Part shown: positions 1-8,959 of the stretch, piece after piece
Position numbering within the stretch: the first letter of the stretch is position 1
How the letters are laid out: each line of letters begins with the position of its first letter
NCBI GenBank assembly: GCA_013286285.1
Contig: JABDGA010000011.1
Location: forward strand, 1-35,420
Direction: 5' to 3'
Length of the DNA: 35,420 nucleotides
Origin: Alphaproteobacteria bacterium
GTDB lineage: Bacteria > Pseudomonadota > Alphaproteobacteria > Rickettsiales > JABCZZ01
The notes under the pieces: generated by a model
The model's database searches: none
Seen by the model: the letters and a program-made list of their open reading frames with translations, nothing else
Told to the model about the DNA's origin: nothing
Program-made: the position numbers and the translations under genes

Positions 1-1458
1 GTGCTGGCATTCACCTGTTTTGCGCTGCTGGCACGTAAAACCATCGCCGTATTCGGCATAAACCCGGATAGTATCAAGGAAGTATCGCTGGCGCTGCTTC
101 TGCTCTTCGGCCTGGTGATGTTGTCGGAGACGCTCTCGCGAAAATTCAGCGCATTGACCAGCGGGCTGGCAGAAGTGGGCAACAAGTCACCTATTCAGGG
201 GGAAGGCTTGGTAAGCGGCATGGCAATCGGCGCGCTTATCGGCCTGGTCTGGACACCTTGCGCCGGACCGATCCTGGCGGCAGTATTGGTGCAGATTATC
301 CGACAGGAAACCGATAGTGCCGGCATTGCCGTCCTGCTTGCATTTGCCTTGGGCACTGCCACTCCCATGCTGGTTATTGCACTCATGGGCAGGAAAATAA
401 TTGGCCGGATCGGTTTTTTAATCCGTCATGCGGAAACGATGCGTAAAATTTTCGGCGTTTTGATCCTTTTTTCTGCGGGTATACTTGCCTTTAACGTCGA
501 TATTGGCGCCTTTTTTACAAAGCGTGCGGCTGTCCCTGCGCACATCAACACCGGCCTTGAGGACGCTTTGACTGTCCCCTATGCGGCACCGGAAATCATC
601 GGCATCGCAGACTGGCTAAACTCGCCGCCTGTGTCCATACACGACCTGAAGGGCAAGGTGATACTGGTAGATTTCTGGACGTATTCCTGCATCAACTGTG
701 TGCGTACTCTGCCCATTCTCACCGCATGGGACGCCAAATACCGTGATCAGGGACTTGTGATTATCGGAATCCATTCACCGGAGTTCGAGTTTGAGAAAAA
801 TCCCGATAACGTTAAGGCCGCTATTGCGCAGTATAATATCCATTACCCGGTTGCACTCGACAATTATCTTGCCATTTGGGCAAGCTTCAACAACCGCTAC
901 TGGCCGGCGCATTACCTGATCGATAAGACAGGCCATGTGGTTTACACGCATTTCGGCGAAGGAAAATATGACGTTACGGAAAATAATATCCGATACCTGC
1001 TTGGCCTCAGGGACGCAAAAACGGCTGCGGCAAAACCTGTATCCGGCTCCGCGCAAACGCCGGAAACATATCTTGGTTATACCCGCGCGCAGCGTTTCCT
1101 GGGAACCCTGATGCAGGATCAGCCCTATGACTATCGGTTTCCTGAATCTCTGCCGCCAGATTCCTGGGCGTTAAGCGGAAAATGGCATGTGGGAGCGGAA
1201 AATATTACTACCGCAGAAAAGGGGGCCAAGTTAAGGCTTAACTTCACCGCTGGGAAAGTATTCCTCGTGCTGGGCAATGCAGACAATATTCCCGTGCATG
1301 CCGAAGTCACTCTGGACGGCAAACCGGCAGGAACCGTCACCGTGGATCACCATGATCTATATAAAATAATCACACAAGACACCGCAAGACGCGGGTTGCT
1401 GGAAATTACATGTGATAAGGCCGCGTTGCAGGCATACGCATTTACGTTTGGGGAATAA
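1..1458 (+). CDS. DipZ/DsbD-like thiol-disulfide protein, 5' partial
   Basis: The reading frame is open from the first base, so the N-terminus lies outside the window. Residues 1-175 are hydrophobic helices of the CcdA/DsbD transmembrane family, with the intramembrane motif WTPCAGP near residues 84-90. A thioredoxin/TlpA-like domain follows from about residue 195 to 340, with the active-site segment WTYSCINC and redox cysteines C230 and C233. The last 110 residues form a beta-rich extension, as in DipZ-type proteins. The family moves electrons across the inner membrane to periplasmic thioredoxin-fold partners, in cytochrome c maturation or disulfide repair. The cysteine that pairs with the TPC cysteine should be in the missing N-terminal half. 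The gene ends 5 bp before a convergent gene, with no visible terminator. The family is secure; the exact partner is not. Confidence 0.85.
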   Translation: MLAFTCFALLARKTIAVFGINPDSIKEVSLALLLLFGLVMLSETLSRKFSALTSGLAEVGNKSPIQGEGLVSGMAIGALIGLVWTPCAGPILAAVLVQIIRQETDSAGIAVLLAFALGTATPMLVIALMGRKIIGRIGFLIRHAETMRKIFGVLILFSAGILAFNVDIGAFFTKRAAVPAHINTGLEDALTVPYAAPEIIGIADWLNSPPVSIHDLKGKVILVDFWTYSCINCVRTLPILTAWDAKYRDQGLVIIGIHSPEFEFEKNPDNVKAAIAQYNIHYPVALDNYLAIWASFNNRYWPAHYLIDKTGHVVYTHFGEGKYDVTENNIRYLLGLRDAKTAAAKPVSGSAQTPETYLGYTRAQRFLGTLMQDQPYDYRFPESLPPDSWALSGKWHVGAENITTAEKGAKLRLNFTAGKVFLVLGNADNIPVHAEVTLDGKPAGTVTVDHHDLYKIITQDTARRGLLEITCDKAALQAYAFTFGE

Positions 1459-1463
1459 GAAAC

Positions 1464-2006
1464 TTAGGCTGCCCGGCCACTGCTCTTCGTCGCTTCCACA
1501 AAAGACTTGCGCGGCAGGTTGCTGCCCTCAAATACATCGCCGCCATGGTTGATAGAAATGGGTTTCGGCGGCGCAATATTCGACGCCTCGCCGCTTTGTT
1601 GCGGCGGAGCAATATCCGATCTGTGATTTTGCTGAGGCAGGGATACCTCCGATGCCTGATGAGACTGCGAACCCTGAAAAAGGGATCCCACCGCCTCCTT
1701 CAGATGGCTCCATGACGATTCCATCATCTGCTTCAGGTTCTGCCAGCCTGCATCCGCAAGTTCCTTCAATTGTGTCATAAGGTTATTGAGGAACTTGATC
1801 ATTTTCTCGTTGCCTCTTCCCCACAAGCCAGAATGCGGGGCAAGCACCTGCCCTTCCAGTCCTTGCGCATCATCCACAATACCGCGTGTTCCCCCTATTA
1901 GGACCCCCAAAATGGGTATGTACCACTTCCCATCCCCATCCCCCTGATGCTGGTTAAGCATTCGGTCTCTGTTAGCTGCCTCAAATGCATCATTATTATT
2001 CGCCAT
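1464..2006 (-). CDS. Hypothetical protein, 180 aa
   Basis: I do not recognise this protein. A good ribosome site (AGGAG, about 7 nt upstream of ATG) supports the start. The N-terminus is polar and Asn-rich. A short hydrophobic glycine-rich stretch (residues 28-42, containing YIPILGVLIGG) is followed by an amphipathic helical part (residues 68-112) rich in Leu, Trp and Lys. The C-terminus is disordered and holds two similar pieces, SDIAPPQQ and SNIAPPKP. It has no signal peptide and no clear transmembrane segment. It lies 12 nt downstream of another unknown gene on the same strand, so the two are probably one operon. The layout of a helical core with a Pro/Ser-rich tail could suit an adaptor or a secreted protein, but that is only a guess. 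Confidence 0.6.
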   Translation of the reverse strand: MANNNDAFEAANRDRMLNQHQGDGDGKWYIPILGVLIGGTRGIVDDAQGLEGQVLAPHSGLWGRGNEKMIKFLNNLMTQLKELADAGWQNLKQMMESSWSHLKEAVGSLFQGSQSHQASEVSLPQQNHRSDIAPPQQSGEASNIAPPKPISINHGGDVFEGSNLPRKSFVEATKSSGRAA

Positions 2007-2018
2007 AGATATTCTCCT

Positions 2019-2423
2019 CTAAACAGGGTCCTCGGTAGAGCCGAAAAAGTAGTTTTTGAATGGGGATGGTTCTTCTTTTACCGTATTACTCTGTCGCAAA
2101 CTCTTTTGTTTTTTATCCGCAGCATCTTTTGCCTTTTTGGCCTCCGCTGCTTCCTTTTTTTCCTGGTTTTTTACTTCTTTCTTCACTTGTCGTTCAGCAA
2201 GAATCTCCAGCATTTTCTTTGCATTATCGGAGATTTCCCTCTGCTGGCCCTTTAAATTGCCGCATAGCTTCTTGGAAGCCAGATAGCCCTGCACTTCCTT
2301 GCTGATGCCGTCCTTGATCTTGCTCTGAAATGCGTCCGAGTTAAATTTACTGGTAGAACCCTGCCTTGCATTTCCTGAGCCTGTCGATTTATTGCCGAAG
2401 AGATTCCTGAAAATGTTTACCAT
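2019..2423 (-). CDS. Hypothetical basic coiled-coil protein, 134 aa
   Basis: I do not recognise the family. The frame is open further upstream to 2483, but the start at 2423 (MVNIFRNLFGN) is preferred because AAGGAAG lies about 8 nt upstream of it. The N-terminal 12 residues could form a short amphipathic helix. Residues 35-60 are mixed, and about residues 65-115 form a highly charged Lys/Glu/Ala stretch predicted to be a coiled coil. The tail ends in SPFKNYFFGSTEDPV. There are no transmembrane segments. It is the first gene of a two-gene operon with the 180-residue protein and is divergent from a J-domain protein gene. No function is proposed. Confidence 0.55.
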   Translation of the reverse strand: MVNIFRNLFGNKSTGSGNARQGSTSKFNSDAFQSKIKDGISKEVQGYLASKKLCGNLKGQQREISDNAKKMLEILAERQVKKEVKNQEKKEAAEAKKAKDAADKKQKSLRQSNTVKEEPSPFKNYFFGSTEDPV

Positions 2424-2582
2424 ATCCATTTCTTCCTTCTTTTTAACCATTATAATGGGAAACGGCAGGCAATTCACCCACAATCTTAGCTTAACCTTCA
2501 GAATTCACACAACTGTCACAATACTTCGGAAAGATTTATGGTAATTTTAGGTTGGAGCATTATGTAATTCAGGCGATGAAAT

Positions 2583-3161
2583 ATGGCCGTCACTACCCGA
2601 GATTACTACGAAGTGCTGGATGTATCGCGCACTGCTACTGGAAAAGAAATCCAGAAAGCATTCCGTGGACTTGCCAAGCAGTATCACCCTGACGTCAATA
2701 AAGCGCTGGATGCGCAGGCAAGATTTATAGAAATTAATGAAGCCTATGAAACCTTAAGTGATCCCCAAAAAAGAGACCTATACGATCGATACGGAAATCA
2801 ACAAAATTCCTCTATCCGCAATGGCTGGAGCAAGCAAACCGATCCGCAGGGATCGTCATCCATGTCGGTCGAAGAGCGCGACAACCTTATCAAAGCCGCA
2901 AAAAGTACTGTTTTTGGCATTGGTGGAATCATATCCACATTCCTGGGATTTGTGACCGGCATAACCGCCTTAAAAGCGGCAAAACAAGAAAAGGCTGCCA
3001 CTACGCCGGAAGAAGAAAAAAAGCACAAATTCATAAAAATCTCTTCCATCAGCGCTACGGTATTTTTTGGAATTTTATCCGTCTGCGCTTTCGCTAATGC
3101 CGTAAACAGCGGAGGATGGCGAGCGTTATCCGAAAGATTTGCCAACAACCGCAGAGTCTAA
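2583..3161 (+). CDS. Membrane-anchored J-domain protein
   Basis: Residues 5-70 form a standard J domain: helix [10 protein letters not shown], the HPD tripeptide at residues 35-37, then [24 protein letters not shown]. The HPD loop is what stimulates the DnaK ATPase. No Gly/Phe-rich linker, zinc-finger domain or DnaJ C-terminal domain follows, so this is a type III (class C) J protein. Two hydrophobic segments at about residues 101-125 and 149-171 would fix it in the membrane with the J domain in the cytoplasm. The ribosome site is weak. The gene is divergent from the two-gene operon 1464-2423 and convergent with sdhA. It probably recruits DnaK to a membrane client, possibly one of the unknown neighbours; that link is inference. 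Confidence 0.85.
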   Translation: MAVTTRDYYEVLDVSRTATGKEIQKAFRGLAKQYHPDVNKALDAQARFIEINEAYETLSDPQKRDLYDRYGNQQNSSIRNGWSKQTDPQGSSSMSVEERDNLIKAAKSTVFGIGGIISTFLGFVTGITALKAAKQEKAATTPEEEKKHKFIKISSISATVFFGILSVCAFANAVNSGGWRALSERFANNRRV

Positions 3162-3164
3162 CAG

Positions 3165-3178
3165 CCTTCTTTCGAAGG
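3165..3178. terminator. Weak hairpin between convergent J-protein gene and sdhA
   Basis: A 5-bp stem (CCTTC / GAAGG) sits between the two stop codons. Read on the minus strand it has a GAAA tetraloop. No run of U follows in either direction, so it is at best a weak shared 3' end signal. Confidence 0.3.
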
Positions 3179-3185
3179 ATATACT

Positions 3186-4976
3186 CTAATAAACTCTGGC
3201 CTTAGGCGGCACGGGCTGTACTTCGTTGGAAAGGGTGTTCAGATGCACAGGGCGGTATTCGATAACCGTCTGGCCTTTTTCATTGATGCGGATAAGCGAG
3301 TGCTTCATCCAGTTTGTATCGTCACGGTCGGGGAAATCTTCGCGTGCATGCGCGCCACGGCTTTCTTCGCGATTGAGTGCGCCATTGACCGTAATGACCG
3401 ACTGCGCGAGCAGGTTATCCAACTCCAGCGCTTCGACCAGATCGCTGTTCCATACTAGGTTCCTGTCGGAAATGCCTAAATCGTCATAGCTTTGCCAGAC
3501 TTTGCGTATTTTGGCCGAACCTTCCGCCAGATTCTTCTTATCGCGGAACACCGCCGCATGGTTCTGCATGGTTTTCTGCATATCCTTGCGGATAGCCGCG
3601 GTACGCAACGGCCCTTTGGCATTGCGAATCTTGTCAAACCGGTTGACAATTACGTCGCTTACCGATTCCGAAAGCGGCTTATGCGCCGTTCCGGGTTTCA
3701 CGGTGTCCTTCGCCCTCAGCGCCGCTGCGCGCCCGAATACTACCAGATCCAGTAGTGAATTCGACCCCAGCCGGTTCGCGCCATGTACCGATACGCACGC
3801 TGCTTCGCCAATCGCCATAAGGCCAGGCACCACCGTATCCGGATTGCCATTTTTGAGTGTTACCACTTCAGCATGGTAGTTCGTAGGAATCCCCCCCATA
3901 TTATAATGCACCGTAGGCAAGACGGGGATAGGCTGCTTAGTCACGTCCACCCCGGCAAAAATCCGGGCCGTTTCAGCAATCCCCGGCAGGCGTTCATGAA
4001 TGATAGCTGGATCGAGATGATCAAGATGCAGATAGATATGATCCCGCTCCGGCCCCACGCCACGCCCCTCACGGATTTCAATGGTCATCGCCCGGCTTAC
4101 GACATCACGTGATGCAAGATCCTTCGCGTGCGGCGCATAGCGCTCCATAAAACGCTCGCCCTCGGAATTAACCAAATACCCGCCCTCTCCGCGCACACCC
4201 TCGGTAATCAGGCACCCCGCGCCATAAACTCCGGTCGGATGGAACTGGACGAACTCCATATCCTGCAGCGGCAGGCCGGCGCGTGCGACCATACCGCCAC
4301 CATCGCCAGTGCAGGTATGTGCCGAAGTGCAAGAAAAATAGGCGCGGCCATAGCCACCGGTCGCAAGCACCGTGGTATGCGCGTTAAAACGATGCAATGT
4401 GCCATCATCCAGGTTCCAGGCAATCACGCCACGGCAGGCACCCTCGCTGTCCATCAACAAATCCAGCGCGAAATATTCGATGAAGAAATTGGCATGATGC
4501 GCCAGCGCCTGCTGGTAAAGCGTATGGAGAATCGCATGCCCGGTGCGATCCGCCGCAGCGCAGGTGCGTTGTGCCGTGCCTTTGCCGTAATGCGTCGTCA
4601 TGCCGCCGAAGGGACGCTGGTAGATTTTGCCTTCTGTTGTACGCGAGAACGGCACGCCATAATGTTCCAATTCGATAATCGCATCCATCGCATTCTTGCA
4701 CATATATTCGATGGCGTCCTGATCCCCCAGCCAGTCCGATCCTTTGATAGTATCGTACATGTGCCAACGCCAATCATCCTCGCCCATATTGCCGAGCGCC
4801 GCGGAGATACCTCCCTGCGCCGCCACCGTATGGCTACGGGTGGGGAATACTTTGGTCACGCAGGCGGTGGAAAGCCCTGCTTCCGCCATGCCGAATGTCG
4901 CGCGCAGGCCAGCGCCGCCCGCGCCTATGACGACGACATCGTAATAATGATCGATGATTTTATAAGACTGCGCCAT
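3186..4976 (-). CDS. sdhA: Succinate dehydrogenase flavoprotein subunit
   Basis: This is the catalytic FAD subunit of complex II, which oxidises succinate to fumarate. The N-terminus has the dinucleotide-binding motif [14 protein letters not shown], and [11 protein letters not shown] follows with H49 as the covalent FAD-histidine. The segments [19 protein letters not shown] and [16 protein letters not shown] are also typical. The length of 596 residues is normal. The ATG at 4976 is preferred over a TTG two codons upstream because AAGGA lies about 8 nt before it. It is the last gene of sdhC-sdhD-sdhA, 10 bp after sdhD. No sdhB follows: the next gene is an unrelated convergent J-protein gene. 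Confidence 0.97.
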   Translation of the reverse strand: MAQSYKIIDHYYDVVVIGAGGAGLRATFGMAEAGLSTACVTKVFPTRSHTVAAQGGISAALGNMGEDDWRWHMYDTIKGSDWLGDQDAIEYMCKNAMDAIIELEHYGVPFSRTTEGKIYQRPFGGMTTHYGKGTAQRTCAAADRTGHAILHTLYQQALAHHANFFIEYFALDLLMDSEGACRGVIAWNLDDGTLHRFNAHTTVLATGGYGRAYFSCTSAHTCTGDGGGMVARAGLPLQDMEFVQFHPTGVYGAGCLITEGVRGEGGYLVNSEGERFMERYAPHAKDLASRDVVSRAMTIEIREGRGVGPERDHIYLHLDHLDPAIIHERLPGIAETARIFAGVDVTKQPIPVLPTVHYNMGGIPTNYHAEVVTLKNGNPDTVVPGLMAIGEAACVSVHGANRLGSNSLLDLVVFGRAAALRAKDTVKPGTAHKPLSESVSDVIVNRFDKIRNAKGPLRTAAIRKDMQKTMQNHAAVFRDKKNLAEGSAKIRKVWQSYDDLGISDRNLVWNSDLVEALELDNLLAQSVITVNGALNREESRGAHAREDFPDRDDTNWMKHSLIRINEKGQTVIEYRPVHLNTLSNEVQPVPPKARVY

Positions 4977-4986
4977 TGGCAATTCC

Positions 4987-5373
4987 TTACATGAGATGGA
5001 GTTTAAGGACGGCGATAATGCTGATCAGCGCCCCTGCAAGCATGAAAAATCCATTGAGGAGTAGGGCTGCAGCTTTGAGGCAGGAACAATGAATATAATC
5101 CTCAATGATAACCTGTATGCCCAGCTTCGCATGATAAAAAAGCGCCGCTAAAAACAGAATCAGAATCACCGCATTAAATTCTGACGCCAGCCAGACAGAT
5201 ACATTTGCGCTATCCGCCCTCGTCGCAAGCACCAGCAGCGAATAAATGAACCAGAAGGCAAGGGGTATCATCACTATCGCGGTAACGCGCTGCATAATGA
5301 AATGATGCGTGCCTTCATGGGCAGCACCGAGACCGCGGACCACCGCAATAGGAGTGCGTATGGATTTTTTCAT
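4987..5373 (-). CDS. sdhD: Succinate dehydrogenase membrane anchor subunit
   Basis: A small protein of 128 residues with three hydrophobic helices (about residues 25-50, 58-82 and 92-118). With SdhC it anchors complex II in the inner membrane and forms the quinone and heme b site. The segment [16 protein letters not shown] matches the SdhD region that carries the heme histidine. The [11 protein letters not shown] segment before helix 1 is also family-like. Its start codon overlaps the sdhC stop codon, which implies translational coupling, and sdhA follows after 13 nt. Confidence 0.93.
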   Translation of the reverse strand: MKKSIRTPIAVVRGLGAAHEGTHHFIMQRVTAIVMIPLAFWFIYSLLVLATRADSANVSVWLASEFNAVILILFLAALFYHAKLGIQVIIEDYIHCSCLKAAALLLNGFFMLAGALISIIAVLKLHLM

Positions 5374-5780
5374 TATTTTACTCCTACCGTGAGCACCAGA
5401 AGCCAGGTGAGCAGAGTCAGCACGGAGCCAAAGAGCACCACCGCCCAGGCGGAACGCTCGGCATCCTGCACTTCAAAACCTTTGCCCATATCCCACACGA
5501 GATGGCGTATGCCGTTGCAGAGATGAAAATAGAAGGCAAGCGACCAGCCGAAAAGCACCAGCCTGCCGAAAACACTACCCAGGAAATGCTGGATGGCCTT
5601 AAAACATACGGCATCGTATGCCGCGGCCCAAAGCCAGCCGATCAAAAGCAGCGTACCTGCAACCAGCGCCACGCCGGTGATACGGTGAAGAATCGAAACC
5701 GCCATCATCAGGTGCCACTTGTAAACCTGCAGGTGCGGCGAGAGCGGGCGCGAAGAAGCCTGTGAGATAGTGTGAGTCAT
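5373..5780 (-). CDS. sdhC: Succinate dehydrogenase cytochrome b556 subunit
   Basis: A 135-residue membrane protein with three hydrophobic helices. The N-terminal RPLSPHLQVYKWHLMMAVSILHRITG is the SdhC quinone-site signature, and FHLCNGIRHLVWDMGKG contains the conserved heme b histidine region. It is the first gene of sdhC-sdhD-sdhA, so the promoter should lie in the AT-rich region 5781-6161. The last base of its ORF is shared with the sdhD start codon. Confidence 0.94.
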   Translation of the reverse strand: MTHTISQASSRPLSPHLQVYKWHLMMAVSILHRITGVALVAGTLLLIGWLWAAAYDAVCFKAIQHFLGSVFGRLVLFGWSLAFYFHLCNGIRHLVWDMGKGFEVQDAERSAWAVVLFGSVLTLLTWLLVLTVGVK

Positions 5781-6161
5781 AAACAGCCTGCGTTATTATT
5801 GCACTTTCCTCATACACATTTTTACCCCCGCATGACAATGAGAAATTAAATGACACCGCTATATATAGTTGCAAAAAAGCAGCATCGCATTTTTATATAA
5901 AATTTATACCCGCATATTTGAGTAAAATTGTTTGCAATCACCCTTAAAATACCTAGATACTGATTTGACAGTAATTTTTACTGTTTGAAAGAAAATTGCA
6001 GTCATAAACAGAGTGTTTTTTACTGAACATTTTCTTTCTGCTGTTAACCTTTTATTAATGCTTTACTGTTATAAAAGGATCCTGAGGCTCTAATTTTCAG
6101 CTTCAGTATTTTTCGGGGCAAGTAGCCCTTCATTATTAACATCCAAGTAGGAGTGACCCTC
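5781..6161. promoter_or_regulatory. AT-rich divergent promoter region of sdhC and flagellin
   Basis: I see no gene here. The region separates sdhC (minus) from flagellin (plus) and must hold both promoters. A 7-bp inverted repeat with a 3-nt spacer (ACAGTAA and TTACTGT, 5968-5984) overlaps a TTGACA at 5965-5970. Further CTGTT or TTACTG pieces recur towards the flagellin gene (about 6020-6075). The flagellin ribosome site TAGGAG is at 6148-6153. I found no convincing -10 box at the right distance from the TTGACA and no flagellar sigma-28 box. Confidence 0.5.
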
Positions 6162-8897
6162 ATGTCTGCTATTAGCACAATCAATTCAAACCTTGCGGCG
6201 CAGTCGGCAGCCCTAAGTATCGGGACTGCAACACAGAACGTCAGCAATGACACCGCTGCGCTTTCCAGTGGTAACCGCATCGTAAACGCATCCACCGACG
6301 TTGCTGCGCTGTCTATCGGCAGCGGTTTAGCAAGTCAGGTAAACATCTTAAATACCGCACTCAGCGTATCTTCACAGGGTGCAAGCCTTCTGCAGGTGGC
6401 CGACGGCGCACTCGCCCAGATTCAGGGCATTCTGCAGCAGCAACAATCCGTAGCCACTCAAGCGCAGGCAGGTTCGCTCAGCGCAACGCAGTTAGGCTTC
6501 CTTGATCAGGAATTCCAGGGGTTGACACAACAGATAAATTCACTCGCAGGCTCCACCAACTTCAACGGTGTAAATCTACTCAATGGTGCCATCGCAGGCG
6601 GCTCCAACATCACCACCAACATTGCCGCAGGCAATGCAACCACCCCGCTTCAGGCAACGGTATTTACAACCACGGCAACAAGCGGCTCTGACTATACCTC
6701 CGGTGATACGCTTACCATTAACGGAGTAACGCTGGCTCTAAAAACCTCCAGCACCGATCTGGCAGGCCATACTGCTGTAGATTCCGCTGCCAACATCGCT
6801 GCCGCGCTGAATGCTTCCGGCGCGCCTCAACTTGCGAACTACCATTTCTCGTCTGATGCAGCCGGCAACGTGCTTGCCAATTATACCGGCGGAGCGACCG
6901 TCAATATACCGACGCTAAGCGTCAGCAAAAGTGCCTCTGCCATTACGGCTGGCGGCGCCAGCGGCGTAGTCTCTTTCACCCCAGGCGCCCTGGCTACGAC
7001 CATTGCTTCCGCTTCCACCAACGACACCGTTGTCGTCAACGGCGTCAGCATCGCCTCCACGGCGTGGAACTCCGGCGCATCCGCCACCGTCGCAGGTGAA
7101 GCCACCGCGCTGGCCAGCTACCTTAATTCCACCAACAACGCGGCTTGGGCGGGCATTACATTTGCCTCGGATACAACCACCGGCAAAGTATTTGCTTATT
7201 ATAATGGCACAACTTCGCCGTCACTGACCATTACCAACAGCTCAACCGCTGCCCACTTTACCAGCAACGTGACCAGCCGTGCTACTGTGGCTGCCACAAT
7301 TGCCGCCGTCGCTGACACTGACACTGTCGTCGTCAACGGCGTCAGCATTGCCGGTGCAACATGGAACCCTGCTGATGCGGCCACCACGGTCATCACGCAG
7401 GCAACAGCATTGGCTAGCTATCTTAACGCCAACCCCAATGCAGCATGGGCGGGCATTACATTTGCCTCGGATACAACTACCGGCAAAATATATGCTTATT
7501 CCAACAATGGTACTTCTCCAACGCTTACCATAACTGACAGCACAACACCTGCCAGTGTCACGGGTGCAGCTACTACGGGGGAACCTATCTACCTGAACAA
7601 CATTAACCCGGCCACCATAGGTGAAACCGGTCTTGGTGCAGGCAGCTTCTCCGCGGTTGGCACCATACAGGGCAACAACCTGTTTGTGACCGATAACAGC
7701 ACCGCTACGGGCAACCACGGCCAGGCGGTAGACTTAAGCGGTCTCAACAGTAATGCGGCCTTCCTCGGCAATTTCGGCGGCACCGGCACTATCGGCGCGA
7801 TTACCGCTACGTATAACAGCGGCAGCACGCCAAGTGTCACCTTCAGTGCAGTTGTAGGCAACGATACCTATACCACCGCTGCCATCAACATCTCGACTCT
7901 TACTGCAAGCACCAACCCGATTGCCCTGAACTTCATCGGCAAGAACACTTCGACGGGGCTGGCAGAAGGTGGAAACTTCATGCTGAACATCCAGGGTGGC
8001 CAGTCAAACATCACCAGCCAAACCGGCGCAAACAACCTCGCATCGGCCTTCAATGCTGCGCTTTCGGGCGTATCGGTTTACCAAAACCGTCAGGCACTGA
8101 GCTTCAATAATAACTTCTCAGCGCAGGTTGGATCGACGGTAACCGGTACACTGACAGGAGCCTCGCTCAGCCTCAACAACAGCAACTTCACCAATACGCT
8201 GGTATCTTCGGTTTCCGTCTCGGCTCCGTCCACGGGCACGACAGATGCGAAGATTTCACTGACGGTCGGAGGGCAGGTCTATAGCACTCAAGCCGGTGTT
8301 GGTAATTTGCTCAAGACCGACACAGTGATTACCTTGGTAAACGCCAATAATCCGAACCAGACCATCACACTTACGACCGGCAATATCAGCAACGCCGGAG
8401 TGGCAGGAACCGGTGGTACCGCAATCGACTTGTCCTCAAGCACGAACGCTGCCGCTTTCCAGACGGCACTCTCCAGTGCTCTGGGCGTATCAAGCTCGAA
8501 TGCCGCCCTTTCCTTCCAGGTCGGTTCCAGCTCAAGCGATACGGTCGGTGTATCCATCGGCAGCGCCACAACAAGCGCGCTGTTTGGCGGACAGACGCTG
8601 GACGTAAAAACCCAGGCGGATGCTACCAATGCAGGCAATGTGGTTCAGAACGCGCTTAACATCGTAGGCGCACTGCGCGCCAACGTGGGTGCGTTGGAAA
8701 CACAGTTCAACTTCGCTCAGGCGGCCATCCAAAGTGCCGTGGCGAACGAAGGTGCTGCCAAGAGCAACCTGCTCGATACCAACGTGGCGACTCAATCCAC
8801 GCAGTTCGCTACCGACCAGGTACAGCTGCAGGCCGGTATCGCTGTGCTGGCCCAGGCCAACCAGCTCCAGCAGAACCTGCTTAAGCTGATACAGTAA
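6162..8897 (+). CDS. Flagellin with enlarged repeat-bearing central region
   Basis: This is the filament subunit. Residues 1-150 form the D0/D1 helices (MSAISTINSNLAAQSAAL, ALSSGNRIVNASTDVAALSI, GSTNFNGVNLLNG). The last 80 residues form the C-terminal D1/D0 part (LRANVGALETQFNFAQAAI through LAQANQLQQNLLKLIQ). The total of 911 residues is nearly twice a common flagellin. The extra length is a Ser/Thr/Ala/Gly-rich, cysteine-free centre holding two close repeats of about 100 residues (DNA about 6990-7284 and 7285-7584) and a more diverged copy before them (about 6685-6975). The ATG at 6162 is chosen because TAGGAG lies 8 nt upstream; a GTG at 6153 is inside that site. The FlaG-like, fliD and fliS genes follow. 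The central domains would face outward on the filament. Confidence 0.95.
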   Translation: MSAISTINSNLAAQSAALSIGTATQNVSNDTAALSSGNRIVNASTDVAALSIGSGLASQVNILNTALSVSSQGASLLQVADGALAQIQGILQQQQSVATQAQAGSLSATQLGFLDQEFQGLTQQINSLAGSTNFNGVNLLNGAIAGGSNITTNIAAGNATTPLQATVFTTTATSGSDYTSGDTLTINGVTLALKTSSTDLAGHTAVDSAANIAAALNASGAPQLANYHFSSDAAGNVLANYTGGATVNIPTLSVSKSASAITAGGASGVVSFTPGALATTIASASTNDTVVVNGVSIASTAWNSGASATVAGEATALASYLNSTNNAAWAGITFASDTTTGKVFAYYNGTTSPSLTITNSSTAAHFTSNVTSRATVAATIAAVADTDTVVVNGVSIAGATWNPADAATTVITQATALASYLNANPNAAWAGITFASDTTTGKIYAYSNNGTSPTLTITDSTTPASVTGAATTGEPIYLNNINPATIGETGLGAGSFSAVGTIQGNNLFVTDNSTATGNHGQAVDLSGLNSNAAFLGNFGGTGTIGAITATYNSGSTPSVTFSAVVGNDTYTTAAINISTLTASTNPIALNFIGKNTSTGLAEGGNFMLNIQGGQSNITSQTGANNLASAFNAALSGVSVYQNRQALSFNNNFSAQVGSTVTGTLTGASLSLNNSNFTNTLVSSVSVSAPSTGTTDAKISLTVGGQVYSTQAGVGNLLKTDTVITLVNANNPNQTITLTTGNISNAGVAGTGGTAIDLSSSTNAAAFQTALSSALGVSSSNAALSFQVGSSSSDTVGVSIGSATTSALFGGQTLDVKTQADATNAGNVVQNALNIVGALRANVGALETQFNFAQAAIQSAVANEGAAKSNLLDTNVATQSTQFATDQVQLQAGIAVLAQANQLQQNLLKLIQ
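6985..7584 (+). repeat. Tandem approx. 100-codon repeat inside flagellin
   Basis: Two adjacent copies share a long, nearly identical DNA stretch (7146-7200 against 7446-7500, an offset of 300 bp) and the segment VVVNGVSI earlier in each copy (offset 297 bp). Protein features of each unit are VVVNGVSIA, ATALASYLN, AWAGITFASDTTTGK and LTIT. A diverged third copy (about 6685-6975) has LTINGVTLA, AALNASG and YHFSSDAAGNV at matching places. Confidence 0.85.
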
Positions 8898-8910
8898 CAC
8901 TGGACTAAAA

Positions 8911-8940
8911 CTGCAGGGGCGATAACTATCGCCCCTGCAG
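8911..8940 (+). terminator. Strong hairpin after flagellin
   Basis: A perfect 14-bp stem (CTGCAGGGGCGATA with its complement) closes on a 2-nt loop, or 13 bp on a 4-nt loop. It starts 14 nt after the flagellin stop codon. No U-run follows, so it may act as an RNA 3' stabiliser or partial terminator that lowers expression of the FlaG-like, fliD and fliS genes relative to flagellin. Confidence 0.75.
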
Positions 8941-8959
8941 ACCGAATGGAGATACGACT

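Noticed and set aside
4128-4994. Long open frame opposite sdhA (288 codons)
   Set aside because: It lies wholly within sdhA on the other strand and has no recognisable domain; an effect of sdhA codon use.
6153-6161. GTG start of flagellin at 6153
   Set aside because: The GTG lies inside the ribosome site; ATG at 6162 gives the standard flagellin N-terminus and good spacing.
7242-7718. Cys-rich open frame opposite flagellin
   Set aside because: Antisense to the repeat region of flagellin, with no ribosome site or known motif.
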